In this document: positions 1 through 11,623 of the stretch, in pieces
Position numbering within the stretch: the first letter of the stretch is position 1
How the letters are laid out: each line of letters opens with the position of its first letter
Assembly (NCBI GenBank): GCA_034509735.1
Contig: JACGWO010000008.1
Coordinates: 11,977,864 to 12,041,863, forward strand
From: Sesamum alatum
Lineage: Eukaryota; Streptophyta; Magnoliopsida; Lamiales; Pedaliaceae
DNA length: 64,000 nucleotides
Direction of reading: 5' to 3'
The notes under the pieces: model-generated
What the model saw: the letters and a program-made list of their open reading frames with translations, nothing else
Databases searched by the model: none
What the model was told of the DNA's origin: nothing
Translations under genes and position numbers: made by a program

Positions 1-880
1 CAAACTTTTTTTAATTAATGATTTTTTAATTGTTAATTAAAAAATTAACTTAATATTTTTATTAATATTGTGTAAAGAAATGGTGTAGTATATTATTAAA
101 AAATCTAATATGCTTATTAATGTTGTGTATAAAAAATGGCAATAATTATATTCTATGACTTTTTTTGAGATAATGATACCAACTAATTTTTCCAAAAATA
201 ATTAGTGTGTGACTTTACTCGAAGTAACAGTATCAACCAATATTTTTATAATTTTATTTTTTATTAAAAATATATTTTGATAATAATTAATTTAGAAATA
301 TTTTCCTATTTTTAGTTTACTGCCTCATTATTATCGCAATACTTCAAGTAAAGTTACGCAGTATGATTGTTGTCAATTTTTTGTATACAATATTAATAAA
401 CATATAATATTATTGTTGTCAATTCTTTGTACACAATATAATAAAAATATTAAATATATTACCAAATTTAATTTAATTTTTTAATTAAAATTACGTTCTA
501 ATGATAATTATTTTGTAAAAAACTTAGTTGATGTCATTATTCGAGTTAAGTAACGCAATTATTTGTACATAATATTAATAAAACATGCAACAATGTCTTT
601 GTATATTCTTTCTGCACAATATTAGTAAATATATTAAATGAATTATTAAATTAAAATTAATATTTTTAATTAAAAATACATTCTAATAATAATTATTTTT
701 TTAAAAATTGGCTGAGGTCGTTACCTCGAGAAAGTCACACAACATAATTGTCGCCAAACTTTTATACACAACATTAATAGGCATATTAGATTTTTTAATA
801 ATATACTACACCATATTTTTTACACAATATGAATAAAAATGTTAAATTAACTTTTAATTAAGAATTAAAATATTTGGAGA
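1..880. repeat. Large AT-rich fold-back (inverted-repeat) element
   Basis: The first ~420 bases and the segment ending near 870 are imperfect inverted copies of each other. The stretch reading TATTATTAAAAAATCTAATA at about 91-110 recurs on the opposite strand at about 785-805, and flanking motifs (ATGTTGTGTATAAAA, TTATTGTGTAAA-like) follow in matching order. No ORF of note is present. This is the architecture of a fold-back/MITE-type non-autonomous DNA element. The left end may lie at or just before the window start, so I cannot define a target duplication. Confidence 0.7.
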
Positions 881-1449
881 ACCGTTTTGTGTTCCCCAGA
901 CATTAATTTAAAAATTAATTGTTCTCATCTCTATATTTTATTTCTTGGAAATCCACACACACAACCAATCATCCATATCTCTTTTACCTTAAAGAAACAC
1001 AAAAGCAAGAATAAATAAATAAATAAAATAAAATTGAATATCACCATCCCCACCGCCCCCCCACCCCCAAGTCAAACTTAAAGTTGGGGTCTGAAACCCC
1101 GTTTCTGACAAGCGTTAGATTCGGGGTTTCAAACCCCGTCTTTACAAATGCAATAGGTTTATTTTTTATTTTATTTTTTCTATTTTGTTTGAAAAATGGG
1201 ATTACATATCCTGTTTTTTCCTAGTTGTTTAAAGGTTACAGAAAGACCCCATTTAGTAATTTTTTTATTTAACAATATTTAAATAATTTTCCCCAAAATG
1301 TGGCCCCTTAGTTGATTTTCATGTTGTTGAATGTTGTGTTTTCTTTAATACAGTTTTGTATTCTTTTTAACACTTTGTCATTGTTGTTGTTGTTTGTTTG
1401 TTGTTTTTTGTTGTTCTCTTATTTTTATTTTCCCAGCAAAAAATAGTAG
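881..1449. other. Non-coding stretch before MULE 1
   Basis: AT-rich, with C-tracts near 1050 and T-rich runs. No coding potential is visible. It contains a perfect 17-bp palindrome, CGGGGTTTCAAACCCCG, at 1122-1138, and a related half-site (TCTGAAACCCCG) at 1090-1101. It may be the 5' non-coding part of the following MULE, but I could not identify that element's left terminal repeat. Confidence 0.4.
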
Positions 1450-3995
1450 GCTCATTACATTGATTGTTCATTATGGGGGGATTGAACAAAAACAGAATAT
1501 GTGGGAGGGAAAACCTCTAAATTTGACCATGTTGATTACAATTCCGTGGGACTTGGTAGTTTGAAATGAGTTAAGCAACTATGTGGGGATTAGAGAGGAG
1601 AAGACTTATTTTATAAACAAAGAAAACTTACTGAGAAGAATCATTTCAAATTCAACCCTGCAAGAATATTTGTTAAATTTAAGCCTATGAAGGAGGTACA
1701 TACCTATATAAATGGGCAGGTAGTGGCTGAGGAGGGTGGTGAGTTTGAGGGGGATGAAAGTTGTGGGTGGTTTGAATGACTATAATTCTTCTTTAGGGGG
1801 TGAAGAGTTTGATGATAGTGACAGTGAGTATGAATATAGAATGGAAGAAGATCAGGATGATGATGAAGAGGAAAATGTGGCAGCTGAAAATGATGATTGG
1901 GTATTTCAAGAGGAGGAATTAATAGATAATGTGGTCAAAGAGGCAAATATAGGCAACAAGGGTGAGGCTAGGATTGAGGATTCTGATGCAGAAGGGCTAC
2001 GAGTTGATGATACTGATATAGATGACTGGTTTGGTTAGGAGAATTTGGTGTGCAGTGATGATGAATTAAACTCCAATTAGGGGTCTAATACAAATGATGA
2101 AAAAGGAGAATATTCCCTATATTTAACCTGTCCTGCATATTTGACCCTCATTTTGAGTTAGGAATGATTTTTAGCCCTAAGGAATAATTCAAAATTGCAA
2201 TCCAGTCACATGCAATTAAAACAAAAAGGAACAAAAAATTTGCCAAAAATGATAGAAAATATGTACATGCAAAGTGTTCTGATAAAAATTGTCAATGGAG
2301 AATACATGCATGTCAATTGAAAGGTGACAAAAAATATGTACATGCAAAATGTTCTGATAAAGATTGTCAATGGAGAATACATGATTGTCAATTGAAAGGT
2401 AAATGCACCTTTCAAATTAGGGATTATATTCTTGAGCACACATGTAACATCTCATTCAATGTGAGGAACATGAAATCAACCTGGTTGTCCATAAAATACT
2501 TTCATAAGTTCAAAACTGGTCCGAAAAGAACAGTTAAGGGGTTCAGAATTGATGCAATAGAAGATGTGAGGTGCAATATTTCAAGAAATCAGGTTGTAAG
2601 AGCAAAGAGACTTGCATTGCTCCTGCGTGAAGGCAAACCTAGTGCACAATATGCACTGTTGTGGGATTGTGCTGATGAAATCAAAAGAAGTAATCCTAGA
2701 TCAACAGCGATATTGGGCACTGAACAAAATATGTTTGACAGATTTTATATATGTCTCTATGCACTCAGAATGAACTTCTTGGCTGAGCGTAGACCAATAA
2801 TATGTGTGGATGGGTGTCACGTTAAGGGGCCACATGGAGGGGTGTTATTAGCTATTGTTGGTATTAAACCTAACAACAACTTCTTTCCAATTTGTTATAT
2901 TGTGGTAATGAGAGAACATGGAGATATGGGAATGGTTTGCTAAAAATGGATTTGCATATTTAAGAGGATGTTAAGTATACCTTCATTTCAGGTAAACAGA
3001 AGGGGGCTTGTGGGTGCATTACAGGAATTGTTTCCTAATGCAGAACATAGGTTTTGTGTTAGGCATCTCCATTCCAATTTTAGGACTTATGGTGTTAGAG
3101 GTTTGGCATTCAAAAATTTGTTGTGGAAGGCTGCAAGGGCAACAACAATTAATCTATTTAATCAAAGGATGCAAGAATTAAATAACTTGGATGAAGGGGC
3201 TTATGCATGGTTTAATGACAAACTTGCCAAAGAATGGAGCAGATCACACTTTTTCACTTATTCTAGTTATGATATTTTGTTAAACAATGCCTGTGAATGC
3301 TTCAATAGCAACATTCTAGAAGCAAGAGATAAGTCAATATTGTCAATGCTTGAATGGCTTAAGGAGTATTTAACGAATAGACTTCAAAGTCAACAGAGAT
3401 AGAGCTTTGAAAAGTGGAAAAGGATCTTGTGTCCTAAAATTCAATAATTGACAAGAACATTAAGAAGGTTGGTGATTGCACAACCATTAAATCAGATGAC
3501 AAACATTATCAAATTTATTGCTTTGATGGGACATCATATATTGTTGACCTTGAGAATGGGACTTGTGGGTGTAGAAAGTGAGATTTGAGTGGGATACCTT
3601 GTAAACATGTTGTGTATGCAATTTTCTATCAAGGAGAGGACATAGACAACTACACACACTAATGCTATAGGGTTCAAACTTATATGAAGGCCAATCAGCA
3701 TGCCATATTGCCAATCAATGGAAGGAATGAGTAGAAGAAGAACTTCAGTCCACTAGTGCCCCCAAAAGCCCATGAAGAGGGTGGGCAGGCCTCCCAAATC
3801 AATAAAACTTAAACTAGATGAGCCAGTGCAAAAAAAGAAGATAGAAGAGGTGCTCCAATAATAAAGGATGGTTCATCCAAAATCAAAAGGCAACAAACTA
3901 CTGTCAAGTGTGGGAAATATGGGATCCAAGAACATAATGCTAGAAGTTGTGCTAGCAAAACTGTTAGTAATGAGCCTATACCAAATGCTTCTAGT
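1450..3995 (+). pseudogene. MULE 1 transposase (MuDR-like), N-terminal and central part, degenerate
   Basis: Broken reading frames give the domain order of plant MuDR-type transposases. A PB1-like N-terminal region (YVGGK, FDHVDYNSVG) lies at about 1495-1720. An acidic linker runs 1736-2038. The MuDR DNA-binding domain, with a C-x4-C-x-WRIH motif, lies at about 2140-2450. The DDE transposase core follows (CVDGCHVKG near 2800-2830; RFCVRHLHSNF near 3050-3085; NNACECFNSNIL near 3283-3320). A SWIM zinc finger (GTCGCRK, stop, DLSGIPCKHVV) lies at 3558-3620 and a basic tail with a zinc-knuckle-like CGKYG...NARSC at 3911-3955. Stops and frameshifts at several points, including a TGG-to-TGA type stop inside the SWIM motif, show it is dead. 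The frame is split by the hAT at 3996 and resumes at 9690. Confidence 0.88.
2249..2398 (+). repeat. 75-bp in-frame tandem duplication in the MULE 1 DNA-binding domain
   Basis: Two adjacent, near-identical 75-base units (anchor ATGTACATGC at 2261 and 2336) each encode 25 residues carrying the C-x4-C-x-WRIH zinc motif. The period is a multiple of three, so the frame is kept and the protein would carry the motif twice. MuDR-type DNA-binding domains normally have it once. Confidence 0.85.
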
Positions 3996-4150
3996 TAGGG
4001 GTGCAAACGAGCCGAGCTCGAGCCGAGCTCGGCCAAAAATCTGAGCTCGAGCTCGGCGAGCCTGCATCGTATAGGCTCGAGCTCGAGCTCGTAGATCACG
4101 AGCCGAGCTCACGAGCCGAGCTCGAGCTCGCGAACAAGTCGAGCTCGGGT
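3996..4150. repeat. hAT left TIR and subterminal GAGCTCG array
   Basis: The 11-bp TIR is followed by many overlapping copies of GAGCTCG/CGAGCC to about 4147. hAT transposases bind short motifs reiterated near both ends, and these are the obvious candidates here because the same motif is dense at the opposite end. Confidence 0.85.
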
Positions 4151-4681
4151 TTGGTTATTTTTTTCCCTAAAATAACATAAAAATAAAAAAATACGGACTA
4201 TTCTACAATCTGGAATACACTATTCAAAAATTTAAATAAGAATCAAGAAGAAAACATTCACATGAAGCAAAAAAAACACAAAGCAATACGATGAAAAGAA
4301 TTAAGTTCAATTTTCGAACTAACACCCACAAATTAAGTTCACCAAAATGTCAACAACCCCATCAGTCCAATTGTTAAACTTTTTAACAAGATACAAGCAA
4401 CCCATCAAACAATCCAAAACACTAAAAATTTGCAATCAATACATAAGCATTCAGCAAGACACGGGTTGCTCTCCATGTTTATAAATGACAACTCAAATAT
4501 GAGGAGATCTTGAAGTAATTGTAAAATTTGAAAAAAAATACCATCAATCAGAATAAATCTTTTCATATCAATGTTAAAAATATATTTTGAGATAGAAAGA
4601 TCGTTAAGGATGCAATAACCAATTAAGAGAAAGAAGACGCAAATCAAATTAATATAGTGTGCATATTTCTTCCCAAAAACA

Positions 4682-6952
4682 TCATATTCCAGAAGCATCT
4701 TCAACACTTGGGAGGACTACATGTATCATTTTTTTCTCATTCTGCAATTCATTACACAAAATTTTAGTAAAAAACAACAATATTAATCATATCATATAAC
4801 AAGTAAAAAGAATTAATCATCATCAAATAATACCTTTGTCTTTTTCTTTACTCCAAAGCGTTTTCTCAACCAATCTCCTCCACACATTAATACTTGAACT
4901 GTTTCTGCAGTCAATGAGGCACGATACTTGTCAATGACTACTTCCAGCACTAAAAGTAGCCTCAGAAGCGACCGTAGTGATTGGTATAGCAAGAATATCC
5001 CATGCCATAAACGATAGGACTTTGTACTTAATCGAATTAAATCTCCACCACTCTAAGACATCAAATTCCTCTTCAATTTTGTTGTCTTTCTTGAATGAGC
5101 AACAAGTTTCTTCAAGATACATATCGGGTTCTGATTTCTGAGGTTGAACAGATTGAACTGACTCCAAAAAGTTAGCATATCTAGACCAACCTTTTGATAT
5201 TCCAACATTACTAGAACCTTGACCCTGAGAACTGCCTCCTTGTATTTGCCCACACGACTTACCTTCATTATTATATAGCAGTGCGTATTCAGAATAGAGT
5301 TCATGCAAGGCCTTGCGAACAGAGCTAATTTCCCTTTCCACTTTCTCGGAAGAATATAGCTCAAGTTAACAAAACTCAAGTGCTTTCATCTTGCACCTCG
5401 GATCAAGAATGGCCGCTATTGACATCAATAAATTAGTCTCACCCCAATACTTATCAAATTTGATTTTCATTTTTGCAACCATGTCTCGAATAAAACCATC
5501 ACTATCGGAAGACTTCTCATATAATAGCACTTTCACTAAGCTAATTGAATTAAGAAACAAGTTTGAAGTTGGGTAGTCATTTCCAGAAATGATGTGTGTG
5601 GCATCCCAAAAAACCTCCAATACCGAACATACCTTATCAACTTTTTCCCAATCTTCAGGACACGGGCAATCATCATAATGTGGATCTTTAGCGGCAAATC
5701 TTGGAAAAACATCCTTGAACTTGATTGCAATAGACAACATCTCATATGTAGAATTCCACCTCGTTCGACAATCATCAACCAACTTTCTTTCTGGAAAGTT
5801 TAGTTGTTTCACAATTTCAGAAAATAACAAAAGCCTTGCATCTGATCGCTGAACATACTCTACGCTATCACGTATCACTTCAACGATGCTTTTAATTTCA
5901 GAAATACCATCTTGAGCTATGAGGTTCAGAATATGAGCACAACATCTGACATGAAATAATCTTCCCTCGCAAAGCAACTTTTTCTTTCTTTGAGCATAAG
6001 TCTTCAGATGGTAAATGGCAGAATCATTGGCAGAAGCATTGTCAACAGATATTGTGTGAATTTTACTCTGAATATCCCAATCTTCCAAGCAACGCCAAAT
6101 AGCATCAACAATCTCAAGACCTCGACGAGGAGGTGGAATGTGAACAAAATTGAGTACAAGTTTCTGTAGTTCCCAGTTTTGATCAATCCAATGGCCAGTG
6201 ATCACCATATACTCCATCTTCTGATTTTTTGATTTCCAGCAATCAGTGGTGAGACTGATTTTGTTAACTTTTTGCAGTAAGTTTTTCAATTTCTTTTTCT
6301 CTGCCTCATAAACATTGACACAATATGTCCTTGCTGTTGTTCTTGAAACTCCTCTCCACTCAGGCATCCCCCTTCTACAAAACAAATTAAATCCCTCTTC
6401 TTCCACTTCAGAGAAAGATTTCTCATGCATCATAATCCAGTGAGCTAGTGACTCTTTCATAGCTTCCATGTCAAACTTCCCATCTTGTAAAGTTGGATAC
6501 GATGCTGGATCAATATTGCTAGGCATAAAACCAAGCTATGTTTGCATAGAATTCTCTTTTTCTTTCATAGCTTTTGCTTTAAGATGGTTGGCACAGTGTT
6601 GCAAATGTCTGTGTAACTGAGTTGTTGGATTACCTTTGCTTTTCGAGAACATCTTCTTGCAGTGGTTACAACAGATCTTTACAGTGCCATCTGCATCCTT
6701 AACATCTTTAAATTCTAGCCAAACGGTTGATTTTTTTTGTCTTTTGGCCTTTGGCAATGAAGTATCCTCATCTTTATCAACCTCCGTTGTGCCTGTGCTA
6801 ATGTCGATATTGTTTAAGTTGGGAGACGGATCTGTATCATCCATAGTTTGTTGAATTCCGTCCTCCTGAGGTTGAAAGATTGAATTTGTTGAATCTACTC
6901 TAGAGGTAGATATATAAGGTGAAAAATTATCATTTGGTGTCTCAGAATTCAT
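4682..6952 (-). pseudogene. hAT transposase (BED finger, RNase-H-like core, C-terminal dimerisation), lightly disabled
   Basis: Reads right to left from the ATG at 6952. A BED zinc finger (KICCNHCKKMF ... HRHLQHC) occupies about residues 85-125. The catalytic core contains TTDCWKS, SVDNASAND and CRTRWNSTY. The hAT C-terminal dimerisation region contains DVLEWW, MAWDILAIPITTVASEATFS and, after a frameshift, CGGDWLR. Lesions are few: an in-frame TAG at 6536-6538, an in-frame TAA at 5366-5368, and a frameshift near 4935-4945. A consensus intron (donor at 4833-4832, acceptor ending at 4742) leads to a last exon ending with TGA at 4682. A polypyrimidine-AG acceptor immediately before the ATG (6955-6970) suggests a 5' UTR intron whose donor may lie near 7909. 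Without source material I cannot exclude that single lesions are sequencing errors. Confidence 0.92.
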
Positions 6953-8230
6953 ACCTGAAAAACAATAAAAAGTAACTCAAAAGCAAGCACGTAGTGCAAA
7001 TAAAAGAACTTAGATATGTCAAAGTTAGTATTCAACCAATTGATAATACATGAGTAACAATATTCAATTACATTATTCAATCACATTTACCAACCATGAG
7101 TGACCATTTTCAATTACAATATTCAATCACATTTACCAAAACACAGTTCCAATGAGGAAAAAGCAGAAAGAACATGAAAAATGCAATAAACGGACTACAA
7201 AAATCCAATCTTACAGCTGCAAAACATAAGCTGCCATTGTTCCACTCAATATTACCAACATGTATATTAGACAAAAGGTAATCCCTATTCATTGCAATAG
7301 TAACACCCTCCATGAATACAATGCACATTGGAGCACTCTGTCTCAGCAAACTGCAATTGCTAAACAGAGTGCATCGAAAATCAAATGATAAGTGTAGCAA
7401 CTATGTATCATTGTAGTAAAAAATGTGGTGTGTAATTTATACCTAGCATTGAAATGAGCTTTGTTTATTGAAAATATATTGGAGCTATACAATCCTAAAT
7501 CTAACAGCATGAAACCAATCAATACATGCTTGAATTCAAACTGGCCTATTGCAATCTGTAAGCCATCAACACATCATTTTAAGCCACTTGAAATGCTTAA
7601 AGAGTACATTAAAAAGCAAGATGCAGTATGTATATTTCATTAGGCCAGTTTTCATAACATAGAGATGCCGCCATCGAATATTTCATTACATAAAGCATCA
7701 AATGGCCACCATCTAATGAATGCAAATCATGTATGACGCAGCATGATCATTTAACACCATACAATCAGGCAAATCACGGGCAATTGCTTTAATTTGATGA
7801 AATTTGAGTACATGTTCAATCAAACATTTTATCAAACACCTTGAAAGCAAAATTATAGGAGAAAATTTCTTCAAAAAACATTGAAAGAAATTTATAAGAA
7901 AGAAACATCACCTGTTAACGGTGAAGGCGGAGCGTTGGTGTGCCGACTGCCGTGCCGAGTTGCCGATGGATTCACGATGAGGTTCTGTTGGAGACGAGTT
8001 CCGCCATTCTCACTTCTCAGTTCTCACGAGAGAGAGAGAGTCAAAATAGAGAGAGAGAAGTCAATATAATGTTAGTAAGTTAGTAACTTAGTTGTTGCCT
8101 TTTAGCTTTAGGTCTCCTTCCTTCTCATACCTTTTTCTTTTTTAAAAAATAAAAAATATATTAATGAATTATTTAATTTATTTATTTATCTAATAAAGAG
8201 ATAACTAATATATTTAGTTATATATATATA
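6953..8230 (-). promoter_or_regulatory. hAT 5' intron, leader and probable promoter region
   Basis: No ORF of substance. The acceptor-like tract just upstream of the transposase ATG and a donor-like AACAG/GTGATG (minus strand) around 7909 suggest a ~950-base 5' UTR intron. Beyond it, about 7910-8100 is relatively GC-rich with GA repeats (8029-8058), as in a 5' UTR or core promoter. These are inferences from splice-like motifs only. Confidence 0.4.
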
Positions 8231-8239
8231 TATATATAT

Positions 8240-9440
8240 ATTAAAATATATCGAGATAAGATAACTAATAACAAATACATTTTGTAGTGCATATTAAATA
8301 TAACAGTAAAATTCATATATATTATATTAAATAAATATAGGGATAACTAATAATAAATGGATTTTGTTATGGTGGATATTGATTAAAGAATATAACAATA
8401 AAATTCATATGAATTGTACTAGATTGTTGATTAAGCTTATTTTTAGATAATATAAACCAAAATACCATATTTTAATACCATCTAAAACAAAAATATGAAT
8501 ATTGACTAATAATTCTAATATATGGTGAATTTTGAAATAAATGCATTTTGCTGTAGTAGATATTGAAATTATAACGATAAAATTCATATGAATTATATTA
8601 AATATGTATTTATAAAAAAATTATCGAAATGTACTAAGTTGTTGATTAAGCCTGTTTTTTAGATAATATAAACTAAATATACCATATTTTAATATCATTT
8701 AAAACTAAAATATGAGATATTGACTAATAATTCTAATATATGATGAATTTCGAACAAATGCATTTTGTTGTAGTGAATATTGAAGTACAACAATAAAATT
8801 CGTACGGAATGTATTCAATATTTATTTAGAAAAAATATCAAATCGTATTAAATTTTGATTAATCTTGTTTTTAGATAATATAAACTAAAATACCATATTT
8901 TAATATCATCTAAGAGTAAAATATAAGATATTGACTAATAATTCTAATATATGATAATTCTTGAAATAAATGCATTTTGTTGTAGTAGATATTGAAATTA
9001 TAACGATATAATTCATATGCATTATATTAAATATTTATTTACACAATATTTACCAAATCATACTAAATTGTTGATTAAACTTAGTTTTAGACAATATAAA
9101 TTAAAATATCATATTTAATATCATCTAAGACTGAAATATGAGTTGTTGACTAATAATTCTAATATATGATGAATTTTGAAATAAATACATTTTATGGAGT
9201 GGATTTTAAATTATAACAATAAAATTCATATGCATTATACTAAATATTCATTTACAAAAAGAATATCAAAACTTACTAAAATGTTGCTTAAGCTTGTTTT
9301 TAGACAATATAAATAAAAATACCATATTATTTTATTATATAAAATTAAAATAAAAGATATATTGTCTAATAATTCTAATATATAGTCAATTTTTAGTATA
9401 AAATTAATATAATATTGAAATGTACTTAAATATATAAAAA
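8240..9440. repeat. ~215-bp tandem repeat inside the hAT element
   Basis: The motif (A/G)TTGACTAATAATTCTAATA or a close variant recurs at about 8501, 8719, 8930, 9144 and 9361, a spacing of 211-218 bases. Shared companions include ATTCATATG-ATTATA, TTGTTGATTAAGC and a TAGATAATATAAA-like stretch. Partial copies precede it from about 8240. It lies between the transposase leader and the right subterminal array. An (AT)n run sits at 8217-8241. Confidence 0.85.
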
Positions 9441-9485
9441 TATGTATAAATAAAAAATTGAAAAAAAGAATTAAAAAAAAAAAGG

Positions 9486-9689
9486 TGTGAGCTCGCGAGC
9501 CGGCTCGCGAGCTCACGAACATAAATGGTTGAGCTCGAGCTCGAGCTCGAGCTCGCTAGGAGCTCGAGCTCGAGCAGGCTTGACTCGAGCTCGAGAAGCT
9601 CGAGCTCGGACTCGAGCTCGAGAAGCTCGAGCTCGGACTCGAGCCGGCTCGCGAGCTCGCGAGCCGGCTCGGCTCAACTTGCACCCCTA
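9486..9689. repeat. hAT right subterminal GAGCTC array and TIR
   Basis: About 190 bases made almost entirely of GAGCTCGAGCTCG, GCGAGCCGGCTCGC and related palindromic words, ending in the 11-bp TIR. Several long ORFs of the Ser/Arg/Ala type through it are artefacts of the repeat. Confidence 0.9.
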
Positions 9690-10290
9690 CTTCTAGCCAA
9701 GTCACTCTAAAAGATCAACCACAGAAACTTGAAGTATGACTTTATTTTCCAATCTGTGTTGCTCAATATGACTTTAAATAACTCAGTAACTAATTATCCC
9801 AAATGCTCTTATGTTGCTCTTATCAGGTCAGAAGAAAAGGTAATGCAATCATGCAAGAACTAGATGTGGTAACGCATAGGAGAACAAGAAGTGTAAGAAC
9901 TCAATTACTGTCTTTTAAAATTGTTGTTGTTATGTTGTTGTTTTTTAATGATTTGAGTTTTTGTTGTATATGGACATGTCCCAGCTGCATCTCCTGTCAT
10001 TAGAAAAATCCAAAACAAAAAGCCACCAAAGACATATGCAGCTTCACCAACGATGTTTCATCAATTCCAACAGTGCCAAAAAATGAGTGAAGATTAAGGA
10101 GCCAGCTCCTTTTGTTGATGCTGAAACAGGTGGAAGGTCAATGGATGAGCAAGAGAGGTCAGGATCAACCCCATTATTGTTAAAGGATGAAGAAGATTTG
10201 TTACTATGTCGATGTTGTAAGTCAACTGAACAAGGGCAAAAAGAAGGTCTAAAACACTTGGAGTCTTTTGGCAGAAACTGTAGTTGCAAC
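9690..10290 (+). pseudogene. MULE 1 transposase, C-terminal remainder after the hAT
   Basis: Continues the frame interrupted at 3995 (SQVTLKDQPQKLEV, stop). Two exon-like blocks with consensus splice sites follow. The first is 9829-9897 (acceptor TTATCAG; codes for MQELDVVTHRRTRS; donor GTAAGA). The second begins near 9985 after TGTCCCAG (SPVIRKIQNKKPPKTYAASPTMFHQFQQCQ, quoted in part as SPVIRKIQNKKPP). It ends near 10092 or continues to 10290 in a low-complexity frame. This basic tail is common after the zinc knuckle of this MULE group. Confidence 0.7.
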
Positions 10291-10299
10291 TTAGTTGTT

Positions 10300-11620
10300 T
10301 AGTTTGTAGTGTTGGGTTTGTTGATTATAGAGTGTAAATATGTATTCTTTTGACAGAAACTGTAATCTTTTGGCCTGTGAATAAAATGTATAGTTTCATT
10401 TTGGCAAAAAACTTGAATTCTTTTGGTAGAAACTAAAACAATTACAGTTTCAATTGGAATTCAATGCAAGGCATCTACTTTTCGGTATATAACGTTATGG
10501 TTATTTTGTTTTATAAAATCCAAAATGTTTATGGGTCACTTTTATATATGTATAGAATGCAAAAAAACATAAAAATTGCAGGGCTTGCCTTTCATACTGC
10601 AAAAATCATGTTTATAGGTGCAATACACTGGTAACAAAACATATTGAAGGGTTTGTCTTTCATATTACAAGATTGCCGTATACATTCACCAAAAGCAGAA
10701 CCTATTTAAGTACAGTAGAATACAATTAAATACCACTACACATCAATTTTTCCAACCCAAAACACAACCTAAAGAACAAAATAAGAAAGCAAATTACTGC
10801 AACAGATTTTTAGTTTCTACAAGTTTTCTTCATTTTAGCAAAGTTCTCCTAAAACTTCTTCATTTCTTCAATCTTAGCTTCATATTGGGAACATTTTGCT
10901 AGCAATCCAGATATTACAACCTTTAACCAAGCACACATTGGTGGATCTTCCCAAGCAAAAAATCCACACCCTTTTCTCTACACGAAAAAGTCTAAAACAT
11001 GAGAGAAAATTTCAGCTTAAAACCAAGCAAAACGAGGGGGAAACTAAAGGAAAAAATGAGAGAATTACCTTGTAATCTTGACAAGAATGTAACCTCATAT
11101 CTGGGTTCTCATTAGTCCATGAAGTCACCATTGATCTCTTTCCGCAGTAGTAGAAAACTAATCCTTCCATGGCAAACATGCTGGAGACGGGAAGAATGAG
11201 AATGGAAGCAAATGAGGAAGAATTTCATTTGCCCATTTTGTTAATTGGGAAATGACTTTGGGAGGGAAAACTAGCATTTTTCCCTCTAAAAATGTCCAAC
11301 TCAATTGCCATGTCATAGTATAATGCCACATGGGACTAAAAATTCCCAAATTAAACAGCATGCGTCGTGCACATGCTGTTTCCCGGCCAAAATTGGCAAA
11401 ATCCGTACACTGATGGACCAAATTGACACATTTTTACAAGTTAATGGTTAAAATGTGAGAACTATGTAACTTAGTGGACTAAAATTAATTAATGACAAAG
11501 TTATTAAATTAATTATTTTTCCTGTTAAGTATTATTAATGGAAAGTAATAATTAGTTCATAGGTCGAAATATAATTATGTGTATATGTAGTGATCATCAT
11601 GTTAAGACAATTAAGAAGAT
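10300..11620. other. Non-coding 3' part of MULE 1 and flank
   Basis: No coding signal. There are repeated TTTTGGCAGAAACTGTA-type words at 10265-10440 and an imperfect direct repeat around 10575 and 10645 (GGGCTTGCCTTTCATACTGC versus GGGTTTGTCTTTCATATTAC). The segment at about 11240-11470 resembles the long non-coding ends of plant MULEs, but no matching left end was found, so the right border is undefined. Confidence 0.35.
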
Positions 11621-11623
11621 AGA

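Larger units (their letters stand above)
3996..9689 (-). mobile_element. Complete hAT-superfamily DNA transposon (5.7 kb)
   Basis: The ends are exact inverted repeats: TAGGGGTGCAA at 3996-4006 and TTGCACCCCTA at 9679-9689. The flanking 8-mers CTTCTAGT (3988-3995) and CTTCTAGC (9690-9697) match at 7 of 8 bases, which fits the 8-bp target duplication of hAT elements. Removing the element and one target copy joins the MULE 1 reading frame in register (PNASS then QVTLKDQ), so it inserted into the MULE tail. Inside are GAGCTC-rich subterminal arrays at both ends, a minus-strand transposase gene and a ~215-bp tandem repeat. Confidence 0.95.

Noticed and set aside
9487..9710. Two overlapping ORFs of about 60-70 codons rich in Ser/Arg/Ala and Glu/Leu
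   Set aside because: They are translations of the GAGCTC subterminal repeat of the hAT element; every frame stays open because the repeat lacks stop codons.
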